A stretch of DNA of 64,000 nt, from contig JAPWDM010000008.1 in the NCBI GenBank assembly GCA_035578155.1, positions 32,758,280-32,822,279 on the forward strand, written 5' to 3'. Of the stretch, positions 37,832 to 50,549 are shown one piece after another. The notes under the pieces were generated by a model. It had not been told where the DNA came from. It searched no databases and saw nothing but the letters and a program-made list of their open reading frames with translations. Numbering within the stretch: position 1 is the stretch's first letter; each line of letters begins with the position of its first letter. The position numbers were made by a program, and so were the translations under genes. The stretch is from Brachynemurus nebulosus (lineage: Eukaryota > Arthropoda > Insecta > Neuroptera > Myrmeleontidae).

Positions 37832-38403
37832 ATTATCACATAGGACTTCAGTAACATTACCAATTTTTTTTTATATTCGCCTTTGATAAAGGATAAAAGA
37901 TCTAAATTGTCACAGTTACATTGTCAAGGATTATCATGGAGTGTCAAACGTCGTAAAAACTGCAAACTTTGGAGAAGTGTTACGTTAATTTGTTTAAAAT
38001 TATTGGAATGTAATTCAAGTACTTGAAGATTTCGTGGGAACGACTTGATTTCAGATAAATTATTATTGTGAATGTACAACTCTGTGATATCTTCGTATCC
38101 CAAATCAATTAGACCCAATTTTTCAAAATCTAATTTCGTCAAATTGTTGTCATTTAAATACAGTACAATATTGTTCTGGAACAGGTACGGTAATTTCACT
38201 GGTGGGACGCTTAAATATTGATGCGAACAATTCACAATTAACGACTCGTCATGCTCTCGCATGAGACAAGTACAGTTTTTAGGGCACCAATCCTAAAATT
38301 CGCTAATGAATTGACTAATATCGATATCGACCACTCTCTTACCACGATACGACGATGGTTCCGTACAAGTTAGATCACCCGGCACAATTTTCACCACGAC
38401 ACA
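37097..38403 (-). pseudogene. Toll receptor, C-terminal part (LRR caps, TM, TIR), disrupted
   Basis: Toll receptors are plasma-membrane proteins that bind Spaetzle-type ligands and signal through a cytoplasmic TIR domain. Reading the minus strand from 38403 there is a C-cap tail (GDLTCTEPSSYRG), a linker, an LRR N-cap (DWCPKNCTC, about 38292-38266), two to three LRRs (LYLNDNNLTKLDF, LYIHNNNLSEI, LELHSNNFKQI) and a second C-cap (QCNCDNLDLLSFI). The TM and TIR follow. Three lesions break the frame: TAG at 38295-38293 before DWCP; TGA at 37926-37924 exactly where the conserved Trp of the C-cap NPW motif should be; and a one-base shift in a nine-A run at 37872-37864. CTTTTAG just before 38403 could be a splice acceptor, so upstream exons may exist, but no further LRR-coding sequence was recognised in the window. 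The two-cluster layout fits the Toll-1-like class. Pseudogene is the simplest reading; sequencing errors at the homopolymer and elsewhere are the alternative. Confidence 0.85.
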
Positions 38404-38424
38404 CTAAAAGATTATATATACATT

Positions 38425-39275
<851 letters not shown>

Positions 39276-39332
<57 letters not shown>
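39276..39332. repeat. (TA)n microsatellite
   Basis: Continuation of the TA tract on the far side of the element 38555-39275. Confidence 0.95.
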
Positions 39333-39334
<2 letters not shown>

Positions 39335-39529
39335 AACATTACTGACTGAATATTCGTTACAATTCTATCCCACATACATAAATTGATATACGAGTATACT
39401 TGCTATTTTGCATGGTTGTCATGATCCTATTCTTAACTAACTTAAGAAAAAGTCATTCTTTAGTTTTGAAAAATAAGTTTCCTACATTAAAGTACATATT
39501 ATAGTTAAGTGTATCTTAATTTTTTTTTC

Positions 39530-39932
39530 TTTTTGTCTGGCCTTTTATCTGCTCTTGTAGGCCTGTTGAATGTTATATGTAAATTTTGTAATTCAAAACG
39601 GTGCCAACGATTCCGAAAAAGCTATAAGTCTGATTGGACTAAAATTCAATGCATTTTCTTTATTAAGGTGTTTTTACTATCTAGACTTTTTTTGGCAACA
39701 TTTTGAATAAAAAAGTAAGAAAATTTATTCTGTTTTTTGACCTTTTAGGCGTTCCAAAAATCGAATTTTTATTTTAAGGGCTAATTCTACATAGTCTTAC
39801 AAAAAACACCATAATAAAGAGAATGCATCAAATTTTAGTCCAATTGGACTTATAGTTTTTTTTTTTGGAGTCATTGGTACCGTTTTTTTGGGCCTGTGAT
39901 CTTCAGCAGGCTTACAAGGGCAGATGGCTGAT
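39530..39932. mobile_element. Palindromic element
   Basis: Arms about 39530-39673 and 39790-39932 are inverted: GATTGGACTAAAATTCAATG has a matching complement near 39828-39849, GCATTTTCTTTATTAAGG near 39811-39828, and CTGCTCTTGTAGGCCTG near 39910-39926. The centre of about 115 bp is unpaired. No coding. Confidence 0.75.
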
Positions 39933-40821
39933 GAAATATAAAAGAAAAAATATCCAAGATACTCTATTTACTTGTACAAAAGTTTTTCTTTTCATTACGA
40001 TAAGTAGTTTCTTTAAAAAAAATTCCAAAAAAATGGTTTTTATAACACATCACTTGTAAAAAGCCCCTTAAATTTAAGACATATTCCAAGCTTCTTATTG
40101 ATGGTGTTTTCTCAAACAAAATGAAAATAAAATCAGTAAATTTTGAAAAAAGGTGCAATTTGGTGCAAACTCTGCAGTCATAATACCAAAATAGACTAAT
40201 TGCTTTATCAAATGCCACAAATATATCCATTGGATTCGATTGGATACGTAACCAAAATTCTTTGGGAAATTAATTTTTACAGAATTTTTCTAGATAATTC
40301 AACCAGGTTTCATTAAACCTTGATCGTATTAATACGAGTACTGATTTTAACAAACAAGATACATAAAAAAAATAACATACCATGGGGAAAATCGCCCATT
40401 ATAACCGATTTTAATTTATTTTTTTTATAACTTAAATAACCGTCCCGCAAATCACTACTTTACTTATGATATGGTTTAGAAAGCAATCAATTTATAAAAG
40501 TAACAAATAATAGTCGACATATTTTCACCCTCCGCGCTATTTTACGTAAGTTAATTACAGAGGTCATTGCTAGAATATTTTAGCTATTGATTTAAGGCGT
40601 CATATAAATTGTAGCTTATAATTTAATTTTTTGTATTTTTTCCACCTTTAATGGTATTTGGCCCCACTGTTGAAACGTGTTTAACGTTCTGTGTGTTTTA
40701 TACTTAACATTTTTGAGTTATTTTTGGAAGTATAGCAAAAGTAACGGAATAATAAAATTTCCCCACCACTAACAAAATATGCTTTAATTTTTTTTAACGC
40801 AAAATGTGGTAGGTGTGGCAA
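39933..40821. other. AT-rich DNA, nothing recognised
   Basis: No gene or repeat partner seen. Confidence 0.4.
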
Positions 40822-41550
40822 AAAGTTGTCTTTAATAGTCAAAATTGGCTGACTTTACGGTATGTTGCATTTGTGAATAAATTCTTGAAAAATTTTTATT
40901 TTAGAGGTGAGAAATTTTCGTAAAATGGGGTACAACGGAACATTTTTAAAATTTGTATTTGATTTTCTAGGTTTTTTATTTATTTGTTACATGACAAAGA
41001 ATAGAGTAATTTTGTTTCAAATACAATTTAAATATATATGCACATTCGAGCACATAGGGGTTAAGTGTTCAAATTTTTATTTAAAAAAAATTTCTTACGA
41101 ATATTTATCTTACCTGATTTAACACTATTAAAATTTATTTATTATTAATTGCAATTTATCACAAATTTAAATTCAGCCGTTTTCAAGTTATAAATAGGCA
41201 AAACAATACGAGAATGTTTTTACTCAATTTTCACTAATTAACGAAATTATAATATTACAAATCGAATTTCAACATCATCCGGTAGAATATTGTAAATAGA
41301 TTTTATTTTGGGTAACAATTATATTTATAGTGTTTACTGTAACTGGTACACGGTGATTAATATCTATTGATTCCTGGGTGCCTGGTGGATCATTTCCATT
41401 GAAACGAACAGGCACCAGTTTAAATGAAAAAACCCTATTTTTATTAAAAAATATGATGTTGTTTTTGGTATAATATGGAACCATCTCTGCACGGTGCGTT
41501 CTTGTTAAAAAGAATACAAAAAACATTAAAAAAACCAATAGACGGATCAT
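40822..41550. repeat. Duplicated segment, copy 2 (no insertion)
   Basis: This is the partner of 34732-35768, same orientation, about 6 kb away. It holds the more intact version of the small minus-strand ORF. Similarity stops at that ORF's start codon, where a different transposon end begins. Confidence 0.7.
41275..41550 (-). CDS. Small secreted-protein-like ORF, unknown function
   Basis: A 91-codon frame begins with a strong signal-peptide-like segment (MIRLLVFLMFFVFFL), then a basic patch (TRTHRA) and a mature part containing FNGNDPPGTQESIDINHRVPVT. I do not recognise the family. A second, broken copy lies at about 35515-35765 on the same strand and keeps the DPP and IDINHRVPVT words, which hints at past coding constraint or simply recent duplication. 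An upstream in-frame ATG at 41613 lies inside a transposon end (TIR starting near 41572), so I prefer the start at 41550. It could also be an exon or a chance frame within a repeat. Confidence 0.3.
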   Translation of the reverse strand: MIRLLVFLMFFVFFLTRTHRAEMVPYYTKNNIIFFNKNRVFSFKLVPVRFNGNDPPGTQESIDINHRVPVTVNTINIIVTQNKIYLQYSTG

Positions 41551-41571
41551 CAAAACATAAAAATAAACCTT

Positions 41572-42877
41572 TGATATGAATCGTCTAATTTCAATACCCA
41601 TTAATATTTTCAATTTAACATTTTCAAAAAAGAAAAGTTAAAATGCTTTAACAGTTAGCACTTTAGTTGAATTTGTATACAAATTAATTCACTTTTAAAC
41701 TATAAAAATATATTTTAAACTTTAATGTTAGTTCCAAAACTCACTATAGTTAAATTTATATTAAATGAAAATGACCAAAAATAAAATTTTGTCACATCAA
41801 AAAATTATTATATAATTTGTATTATCCATTTTCGATATATTAGATAGTAGTTCTTGTGAGAGATAGCTATATTACGAGATTGTCTGTTACATAAATTTAT
41901 GTGCATGAGTCATTTTCCAGATCATATAAATTCGAGTATATCTTCAATTGTCTATATATTTTGAATTCCCACCATGCAGTATTAACCAATTAGAAACCGC
42001 TGTGTCTTCGAAATCGTTATAAAATAGGAATAGTTTTAATCACAAAACGTAAACTTTCGGATGGGTAAAAACAATGAAATTTATTCGAAAAATGAGTGGT
42101 TCAAATAAAAACTTCAAAATAATGAGTTATAAATATGTAAAAAGCGATTGCGGCGACTATAGAATTGAATTAGGGAATTAAACAAGACGAAAAGATACGT
42201 AAGACTTTGCTCCAAATATTGTAATATTTAGGTAGAGCCTGACAATATTTAAATGAGATGACTTTTCAAGTACGGCAATAATCAACAGTATTGTTCGCAG
42301 CATGTTATCTACTTATCTATATAAATGGAAAAAAAACGTCGCTTGTAAAACAGGTAACAAATTTAAATACAATTGGAGTGAACATAGGGTGGTATTTGTT
42401 GTAAGCAATAAAATAATTTAACTTCTTGAAAGTTTATGAGCACTAATAACACCCTCTCGAAAAGTCATCCCAAAAATTGTTGGATAAGGTATACTATTAT
42501 TTTTATATCACATTCCCTTTTTTACACTACTTGCAGTTAATTTATCTATATATATTTAAAATAGACATGTGACCAATACAACCCTGTATGAATACTTTAA
42601 GTAGGACCAAAAACAGAATCTATTCAGAAACTATCCATTTAGTTTCAAAATCCGCTATAATGACCTATGTTGGAAACAAAATCCATTATGTCATATATAC
42701 TTTATTCAAAATTGAGCAACTTTAGTCATTGTAATTTAATTTTTAACAGTAAAATTATTTTTATAAAATTTAAAAATAAATATATTACGCATTCATTCAA
42801 AATTACAATTCATCTTTTCTTGAAAAATGACTTTAAACGTTTATAAAGTGGGTTTTGAAATTAGGCGATTTGTATCA
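41572..42877. mobile_element. TIR element, long version
   Basis: Left end TGATATGAATCGTCTAATTT and right end, in complement, TGATACAAATCGCCTAATTT, followed in both by CAAAACCC-type sequence. 1306 bp. It starts immediately upstream of the small ORF start at 41550. Alternatively the two ends may belong to two solo elements. Confidence 0.55.
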
Positions 42878-43811
42878 TAAGTTAGGGTTTTTCCGCCTTC
42901 CGTTGATCGCGAACCAATTTTTTGTCAATCGTAACTCAGTATTCGGTTGCTTTTTCGTACCTGACATGAGCTACTTCGTAAGTTTTTCTAATGGGCAAAA
43001 TACCCCTGTCATAGCATTCAGTACAACCTGTTTATTTAGAACAATGTCTCAAAAATGCATCTCGTATAGTTATTTCCGCTCTCTCCGGTGGTGTAAAAAA
43101 AATTAGGAAATCTTACAAGATGTTTTTTTTTCTTGTTTTTCTTTTTTTTCTTGTTCGTCACTTACTTTTCGCAGGGACAAATTTAAAAAATCTTGGTGTT
43201 CCAAAATGTCTAATTTGGTGTTTTTCTCGGACAGGGCACCAATAGCAAACTTTGCCCCCCCCCCCTAGTAACAACTGTAGGTCAGGCCGTGCCTCCTTTG
43301 CAACGTTTTGAACGAACTCTTTGGTGATATCTCTGACGCGCACAGCGACCCAAACTGTTTCAGACATTCTACTAATGTATGGTAGTTATTATACCTATAC
43401 GTGACTTATAAAATACAAATTAATGATGTATTTGTATTATACGTTGCGACTAGAAATTTAGTGGAACATAACTTTAAACTGCTTCGTATCGAAATCTCAA
43501 GTCTCAAGCTAAATTTTCGTTATTTAATAGTAAACATTTTTTCCCCTAATACAATATAAATTGGATTTTGAAGTCATAACCACAAAATCCTTATCAATTC
43601 ATAATGTCTGTATCGGGTTGAGTGATCTAGCTGTACTTGACCGCTTGTGAATAGTCAGTGTTGAATCTTACAAAATTTAACAGATATTGTTGTTTTCTAA
43701 TACTACTATTAAAACATTTTTAATTAATACGTAGAAAAAGTAATTAGTGATTTAGATAATCATACTATTAACAAATTAAATAACAATTTTAACATTAAAT
43801 AAAAGTAAGAA
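42878..43811. other. Unassigned, includes pyrimidine-rich run and C-run
   Basis: A T/C-rich tract lies near 43120-43155 and a run of C near 43257-43265. One unrecognised ORF is listed separately. Confidence 0.4.
43158..43367 (-). CDS. Unrecognised 69-codon ORF
   Basis: The frame starts MSETVWVAVRVRDITKEF with a purine at -3 and continues with a possible helix and a GGGG stretch from a C-run on the other strand. No family recognised. It could be a fragment of an old gene or a chance frame. Confidence 0.15.
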   Translation of the reverse strand: MSETVWVAVRVRDITKEFVQNVAKEARPDLQLLLGGGGKVCYWCPVREKHQIRHFGTPRFFKFVPAKSK

Positions 43812-44151
43812 GTAACGTAAAAACTGACAAATAAAAATAAAAAATAACAATAAAAATTGACAAATAAATTAAACACCCATATTTTTTTTTTAATAAGCAT
43901 GAAAGAAAGTTTTTTTAATCCAATGAATATATTTTTAAAAAAACAACCCAAAAATTTTTATTTATTAATGTTTTTCTTTTACAAAGTGTCGACATCTAAT
44001 GACACTAGCAGTTGGGAGCCGATATACAAACAGACGTGTAATATGAGTAATATGACACATAGAGTGACATCTAGACGTCAAAGTAGGAAACAGAATGGTT
44101 TAAGTATTAGACGTAAATAAAGGATCAAAATACTGTATTCAACAAAAATTG

Positions 44152-44160
<9 letters not shown>
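43812..44160. repeat. TIR-element family D, copy 1 (partial)
   Basis: It starts GTAACGTAAAA and matches 45679-46310 through TTAAACACCCAT, AAAGAAAGTTT, GTCGACATCTA, GACACATAGAGTGACA and AAATAAAGGATCAAAATACTG. No hairpin repeat is inserted here. The right end runs into a (TA)n tract. Confidence 0.7.
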
Positions 44161-44224
<64 letters not shown>

Positions 44225-44228
44225 TATA
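44156..44228. repeat. (TA)n microsatellite
   Basis: TA repeats at the right border of family D copy 1. Confidence 0.95.
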
Positions 44229-45678
44229 GTGAAAAAATCTAGTTACTGACTATACGAAATCCGAATTTAATAATACAATTCTATCTAACACTTGCTGAGT
44301 GCTGCGATAGGAATATTTTTTATTTAATTCTTTAAAAATATGCTCAGCCTCTGGGGAAGTTTGTTGCGTAAGTGCGCAGGCTGTTAGATAAGTGTTAAAA
44401 GCGCAACAACAAAAAACCATTAACATCCTAAATTCTTGTCAATTATCATTTAAAATCAAAGAAAATTAACTATTTGCACAAATTCGTAACAGTTTCACGG
44501 TTAGATAGATTACTTAAATAATGAAATAATCAAACTAGCTTCGAATAATTAACTCATCATCAGGTACAACATAATTGTTTTATAACTGATGCTGAATTAC
44601 ACGTAAACACGTAACTGAACAGTTTAATTTTGTGAAAAGTGCCAAGTAAAATTAATCTCATATTTTGTAATATGAATTTTCACAAAGTAAATCTGTGCAG
44701 GATCCGAAAACCCAAAAAGTTCCAGTAATAGCCACGAATCGTTCTGAAAGGAATTGTGAGTTGTGAAAGGAGTTGTAAAAAAAAAAACTGTTTGTATCTC
44801 CCGAGGATTTTCGAAAATCTACTATGTGGTTGTAATACGAAATTTTCTTATTTTTATTTATATGTATCCCCTAAAAGTACCAATTTTTATAATCACCCCA
44901 TTAAATGGTTCGTATCGCCATTTTGCGAACAATAACTCAATTAATTATCAACTCATTTAAAAACCTCTACTCAATTCACCTCCTAAAAAACTATTCTGAT
45001 ACACGTCTACGCTACAAATATACCTCTATATAACGACCTTTTACCTATATTACATAATATCGGTGTTTCAATATTAAACTACATCTATATCTTACCAATT
45101 TAGTACTTACTATACTTTCAAAACCGAACTAACTACCCACCTAGCTCGCATGTTCCACAAACGAATACTATAAAACCTAACCTATAAAACATTATTTACT
45201 GCTTGACAAAAGCGATTATTACCGTAGTAGCGCTTTTAGGTTAATTGTTATTATTATCATTTGACCAAACCAAACTGGCTGTTACCTATTATATGTACCA
45301 CATATAGGTACAAAGAACCATATGACTGCACTGTTTTTGTTTTGTTCCCTGGTTTGGAAAATTTACAAAATTATTATCAGAACAATACACTTTCTATTGT
45401 ATGTATATACCGTTTGGATGAATGAGACAGAGGGAGGGGGAAGGCCTACACTTGTGGCAAAAGAAAGTTATTCAACTAGATATTAATTTAAACATTTTGT
45501 ATTGTTAATTGAAAATTTAGTTTAAATAAATAATTGTATGTATATTAGAACAATTCTAAAAATTTTATTCCTGTGCATTATTAAGCATAAGAATAGTTTT
45601 TTCACTTTTGCCGGGAAAAAAAGTTAGAATTAACTTTAGCAGCGAAAAAACTGGTAGTTGGTAAAAAACATTTTATTG
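44229..45678. other. AT-rich DNA, nothing recognised
   Basis: No paired ends or coding motif apart from a CATCATCAGG word near 44564. Confidence 0.4.
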
Positions 45679-46500
45679 GTAACGTAAAAGCCCCTATACC
45701 GGAACACTAGTTTTAGGTGTGTAATTAAACTGGCTTATAAAAATTGACAAATAATTAAGTTAAACACCCATTTTTTTTCTTAATCTTAATAAGCATGAAA
45801 GAAAGTTTTATTAATAGATTTGAGCGTTACTTTATGGTATTCCATATTTGTAAATAATAAACAAATATTTTACTTTGCAAAATACCACTTTTATTTTTGA
45901 AACTGTGACAATATTGTTTCGAACCGTTAGTTCATTTTCAAACAGAATTTCTGTTTGAAAATGAACTAACGGTTCGAAGCAATAATGTCACAGTTTTAAA
46001 AATAAAAGTGGTATTTTGCAAACAAAGAAAGTTTTTTTAATCCAATGAATATATTTTTAAAAGGACACAACCCAAAAATTTTTATTTATTAATGTTTTTC
46101 TTTTACAAAATGTCGACATCTATATCCAAACAAAGAAATATTAATGACTCTAGGAGTTGGGAACTGATATACAAACAGACGTGTAATATGAGTAATATGA
46201 CACATAGAGTGACACCTAGATGTCAAAGTAGGAAACAGAATGGTTTTAAGTATCAGACGTAAATAAAGGATCAAAATACTGCATTAAACAAAAATTGTTT
46301 AATATATATGAATGTATGTATTTCTTTAATTAAGTAAGGAAACATTAAATGCGAGGTGAATTTAAATTGAAAAATAATAATTCTATTAATAAGAAATTTT
46401 TGTTATCAGGGGTTTCTTTTAGAAATAACTTCATTAATATATTAATGTCAAAACTCTTTGGACATATGATCACGTTCCGGTATAGGAGCTTTTACGTTAC
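45679..46500. mobile_element. TIR-element family D, copy 2, split by hairpin repeat
   Basis: Ends GTAACGTAAAAGCCCCTATA and (complement) GTAACGTAAAAGCTCCTATA continue with CCGGAAC in both. Contains the hairpin repeat 45810-46023 with its TSD. Small frames on both strands show no family. Confidence 0.8.
45810..46023 (+). mobile_element. Hairpin-repeat family, copy 2, with 12-bp TSD
   Basis: This is inserted in the element 45679-46500, splitting sequence that is continuous in the related copy at 43812-44160. The target AAAGAAAGTTTT is duplicated at 45798-45809 and 46024-46035, so both borders are precise: 214 bp from ATTAATAGATTTGAGCG to GGTATTTTGCAAAC. The hairpin stem (about 70 bp) has three mismatches. 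No inverted terminal repeats and no poly-A tail, so the class of mobile element is unclear. Confidence 0.85.
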
Positions 46501-47276
46501 ACTTAGTTATAAATCAACACGATAAAAATTGAAGAAATCTTCATATAGATACATTGAACTGATTTCAAAACCATAGTACCGAAATATTAAAAAATAATAT
46601 GAATTATATTAAATAATTTTATTCGTTAAATTATCATATTAAACTGAAATTTCATTCGCAAATCAAATTTGTTGCCAAAAAGAAATTTATATTGTAGAGC
46701 TTTCAACCCGGACAACACTAAAGACACACTGTCATGTTTTTGTTAATGAACAGTTCTTCTCGTTAAATTGCGAGGCCATAGACCTAAATTTATTCGAAAA
46801 AATATAAACCTTTCATATAATATAATAATTACAGTCCCGACGAGAGGGTGGGGCAGTCGAGATTATAGCCCTGGGGCTCGGGCTGGAAGAGGCAGTCCGT
46901 TGCAGTCGATAGGGGCCCAGGGAAAAGTAAAATTTTTTTGGTTCATCACTTGTTTTTTCAGGAAGAAATTTTAAAGGGATGTGCTTCGTTTTGCTCGTTT
47001 CTTACATACTTTTTCGAGGAGAAATTCTTAAATTTTTAAGAGATGTTCTTTATTCTTGGGGCCCGCCACGGCCCTGAATAAGTGATATATACATATATTT
47101 GATTGACCCATGAATAAAACTTTTTGAATAAAAATATAGTCTCTTGTCCTTTTCGTTTTTGAGAGTGATTTCAAAAAATCCAATTCAATTTTGAAATTTA
47201 TGTCAAGCCATTCACAAGCGGACGATTGTTATAATAACTGGAAAATTTCTAGTAGGATTTAAATAAAGTTTTTTCC
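46501..47276. other. Unassigned, GC-rich patches near 46840-46925 and 47060
   Basis: The GC-rich patches (GGGGCCCAGGG, GGGGCCCGCCACGGCCC) look like an old transposon end, but I cannot pair them. Confidence 0.3.
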
Positions 47277-47470
47277 ATTGACTCAAAAATATGATTCACC
47301 CAATAGTACCTAAAATATATTTCATTAATTTCTTTAAAAAATTTTTTTGGAATTATCCAATAGTGCCTAAAAAATACTTTCTTTAAAAATTTTTTTTTAA
47401 TTAAATTTTTTTTTGAAGGGCAGGAAATATTTTTTAGGCACTATTAGACCAATTATTTCTTTGGGTCAAT
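47277..47470. repeat. Inverted repeat around poly-A/T core
   Basis: ATTGACTCAAA and CAATAGTACCTAAAATAT near the left recur inverted near the right (ATTTTTTAGGCACTATTAG, TTTGGGTCAATGAC), with another direct copy CAATAGTGCCTAAAAAATA in the middle. Probably a degraded foldback element. Confidence 0.5.
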
Positions 47471-49422
47471 GACTTTTTTCTCAGCGTAACTCTTACCTAC
47501 AAGTAATAAAATAGTTCTAGTAATTAAAATTAACCGATACCAAATTTTAAGGCAGTATTTTTGGAAAATTCAACTAAATCAGCATGAAACTTCTTCGAAA
47601 ACAATTATTAATAATTTGTATAACTTTTTCAACGAAATTAAAATCAATATACAGTACAACTTCTTCTAAGTGTCTTTCTTATTCGAAAAATGCTCTATGA
47701 AATTTTTGTAATAGGTACCTAAAGTGTTTTTTTTTTTTTTAACATATAATTTTATACTGACAAAGACGATTTCGTGTCATGTACATGATAAAATGATACC
47801 TATCGTCCATAAGGATACCTTTCATAGTTAGATGTCTAAAGAAATATCAAATGGTACGTTTTGTCGGGGTACTTTTAAACAATAAAATCCTTCTCAGGTG
47901 AATATTGACCCAAGTTGTAAAGTGGTACGTTTTGTCGCGATACCGATATTTGTTGTATTTGCACCACCTACTTTACATCAGTGCTATATACACGAAAAAA
48001 TTGTAAGATGGTACGATTAGAAAACTAATGCAATTCCACCCTATTATTAGTCGAGTTGTAATTGAAAGATAACTAAAAATCTAACCCCTGATGTTGTGTT
48101 AAACAAGTTTTTCTGTAGCACCATTTTCTAACTACATTTTTAATAAATAAAAAAAAAAAATGCCTAGCAAGAACATGATCGATTATAATTTTGCATGAAA
48201 AGCTCGAACGAAAAACCATCGAAATTAGAAATATGTAATATAAGATTTTCTTCCAGCACTATCGTTTATATATCCAACAATCTGTCGACTAATCAACAAA
48301 AACCACGTCTCTCTCCGCACGAAGATAAGATAGATACATTTGAAAGATAAAAATAACTAGAATTCGCCGCGTTAGTCGTATACGAACAAAATAATTTCGA
48401 CATTTCTATGATAAATTAATATATTATTCTGGGAAAGCAACCAACCGCAAGCTGAAAATGTCCTAGATTTTTTGCACAGACAACTAAAAATAAACATTTA
48501 GATTGACTGATAAACTCGACAGATTACCGGAGAGAAAAATAGTTTCAGTAGATTCATCATATAATAAATAAATTTTCACGGACGTGAAATGCACATTGGA
48601 AAATATTTTGAAATATAAAAATATCTTTCCACCGTTGGATTATACGTATAAATATATTTCCCCATGGCAGATTACAACAGATATATGCGGAAATATAAAT
48701 GGCATGTTCTTTGTTTAATATTAACAGTGCAGGCTGATATTATTTTTACATTTTTTTTGTTTCTGTTTATTTCTTTTTATGCAACCGGCACTGATGTGAT
48801 TGCCCGCCGCCCACCCCGCGTACCATTGTTATGAATATTTTATGTCAGAAAAATGCTATGGAGATGAACTGAAAGCTCCACCGTCAAAAGAATTCCATAG
48901 AGAAATATTTTTTGAATATAATTTAGTATTTTTCATTTGTTTTGAAATATTATCTTATATAATGCTAGCTAGTTTCGTCAAAACTATTTTTAGGGACTGC
49001 ATTCGTTGTTTTTTTTGTTTGGAGATTTTGATTTAAAAATATTTAAGGTAAGGATTAAACGGATTTTGTGAAAATTCGTTTAGTACTGTGTGTGTTTGTC
49101 ATTTTAATTTTGTAAAGAATGTTATTAGTAAAAATAATATCATACCAAATAATTTGTGTTGAAAAAAAACTTTTAAAAATCCGAGTTTATACTCTGACTC
49201 CGACAGGAGAAATCTTTTCTGGCAACGGTTATAGTTCTAATAATAACGAAAAGTATGCTGAATCTGAGATAAACATTTCTTAATCAATAATTTCCTTTGT
49301 AGCTTTGAATCAAATTTTCCTATTACACTACTTTTAAGGGGGTTAACCCAACAAAAATAATTCAGGAACAAAGCAAAAAATAAAAAATCAGGAAGTTTAT
49401 ATGCGATTATCTAAATCGTCTT
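47471..49422. other. AT-rich DNA, nothing recognised
   Basis: Only short frames. The words TGGTACGTTTTGTCG near 47853 and 47923 form a small direct repeat. Confidence 0.4.
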
Positions 49423-49426
49423 TTAA

Positions 49427-50549
49427 CCCTTTATGAGCCATGAATATTTCTAACAATTGTACAAGTCTGATTTTTGGTACATAGCTTAGAAATATCGTAA
49501 ATATTGAAGTTCTGTCATGTATTTACCACGGAAATGCGTGGAAATTAGTTTTTCCTTTCGTATCCATATGGCTACATTGGCCTTTCTCGGTAAATGTTGT
49601 TTTATATAAAATGTTGTCATATCGCTACACTGGCCTTTGAATAAAACAAACGTTTCAACAAAAAAATATTTATCTATTTCTGCAAGACAGTTTTATTCAT
49701 TTACAAGCAGAAATAATATTACAATTTATTACTGATGAAATGAAATAAAATATTTCTTTGTTTTGGCGAACCGAAGTCGTGTATCACATTTTACACATTT
49801 TAATCTCGTGAATGATTTTTTACAATGTTATCATCGACTTTTGTTGGTATAAACTAGCCAACGATGTATAAAGTTATCTTTTTGTGGCAATAAGGTGGAT
49901 TACGAACGTTTGTGACTCTTATTTAAATAAGGTTCTTCAAAATCTGATTCTGACGCCAGCATTTCTGTGTCCCCGTTATCTGACTCGAATAATCTGATAT
50001 GTACATCGGATACATCTGGTGGTAAAATAGCCACATCACACAATTTACCATAAAATTTGCTGTAGCGGGTATAGCTGCACGTCTTATATTCCAAAAATGA
50101 AAAAATGTTATTAAAGGCCAGTGTATCCATATGGCTACGAATTGTTCATAACAGTTATATTTAAAAATTACTTATCTAAGCCAATGTATCCAATTGGCAA
50201 CAGTAAATGTTTAGTAAATTTATAAAGGTTTCTAGACACAAATAAAATAAAATAATGTTAGCATATTAAAATTAAGTATATAATTAAACTAGTAACATAC
50301 ATCAAAAAATTTTTTAAAATGTATTAATCACCAAAAAATCTAATTATTTTAAACACTTTGAACAACCAGCCAAACAAGCAAATTCCATGACAGTTTTAAT
50401 GTATATTTTTGTTTAGTAGTGAAGATCACTGTTCAACACGATATTAAATAAGAACCATTTTATGTCTGTATGCTAGTTTAAATGTATAATTCTTAATAAT
50501 ATAAGAAAAAATGACAATTAAAGTTCACGTAGCCATGGCCCTTGAAAGG
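49427..50549. mobile_element. piggyBac-like non-autonomous element, TTAA target
   Basis: Flanked on both sides by TTAA (49423-49426 and 50550-50553). Left end CCCTTTATGAGCCATG, right end (complement) CCTTTCAAGGGCCATG: the CCY start plus TTAA is the piggyBac signature. Subterminal words such as GGCTACATTGGCC and CCAGTGTATCC recur inside. At 1123 bp it is too short for a transposase but keeps a possible N-terminal fragment on the minus strand. Confidence 0.75.
49900..50130 (-). pseudogene. Possible piggyBac transposase N-terminal remnant
   Basis: The 76-codon frame contains DVAILPPDVSDV followed by an acidic stretch (ESDNGDTEMLASESDFEE). The N-termini of many piggyBac-family transposases have a PP-D motif followed by an acidic Asp/Glu/Ser run, and this frame lies inside a TTAA-flanked element with piggyBac-like ends. 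The catalytic domain with the Asp triad is absent. Alternative: a chance frame. Confidence 0.4.
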
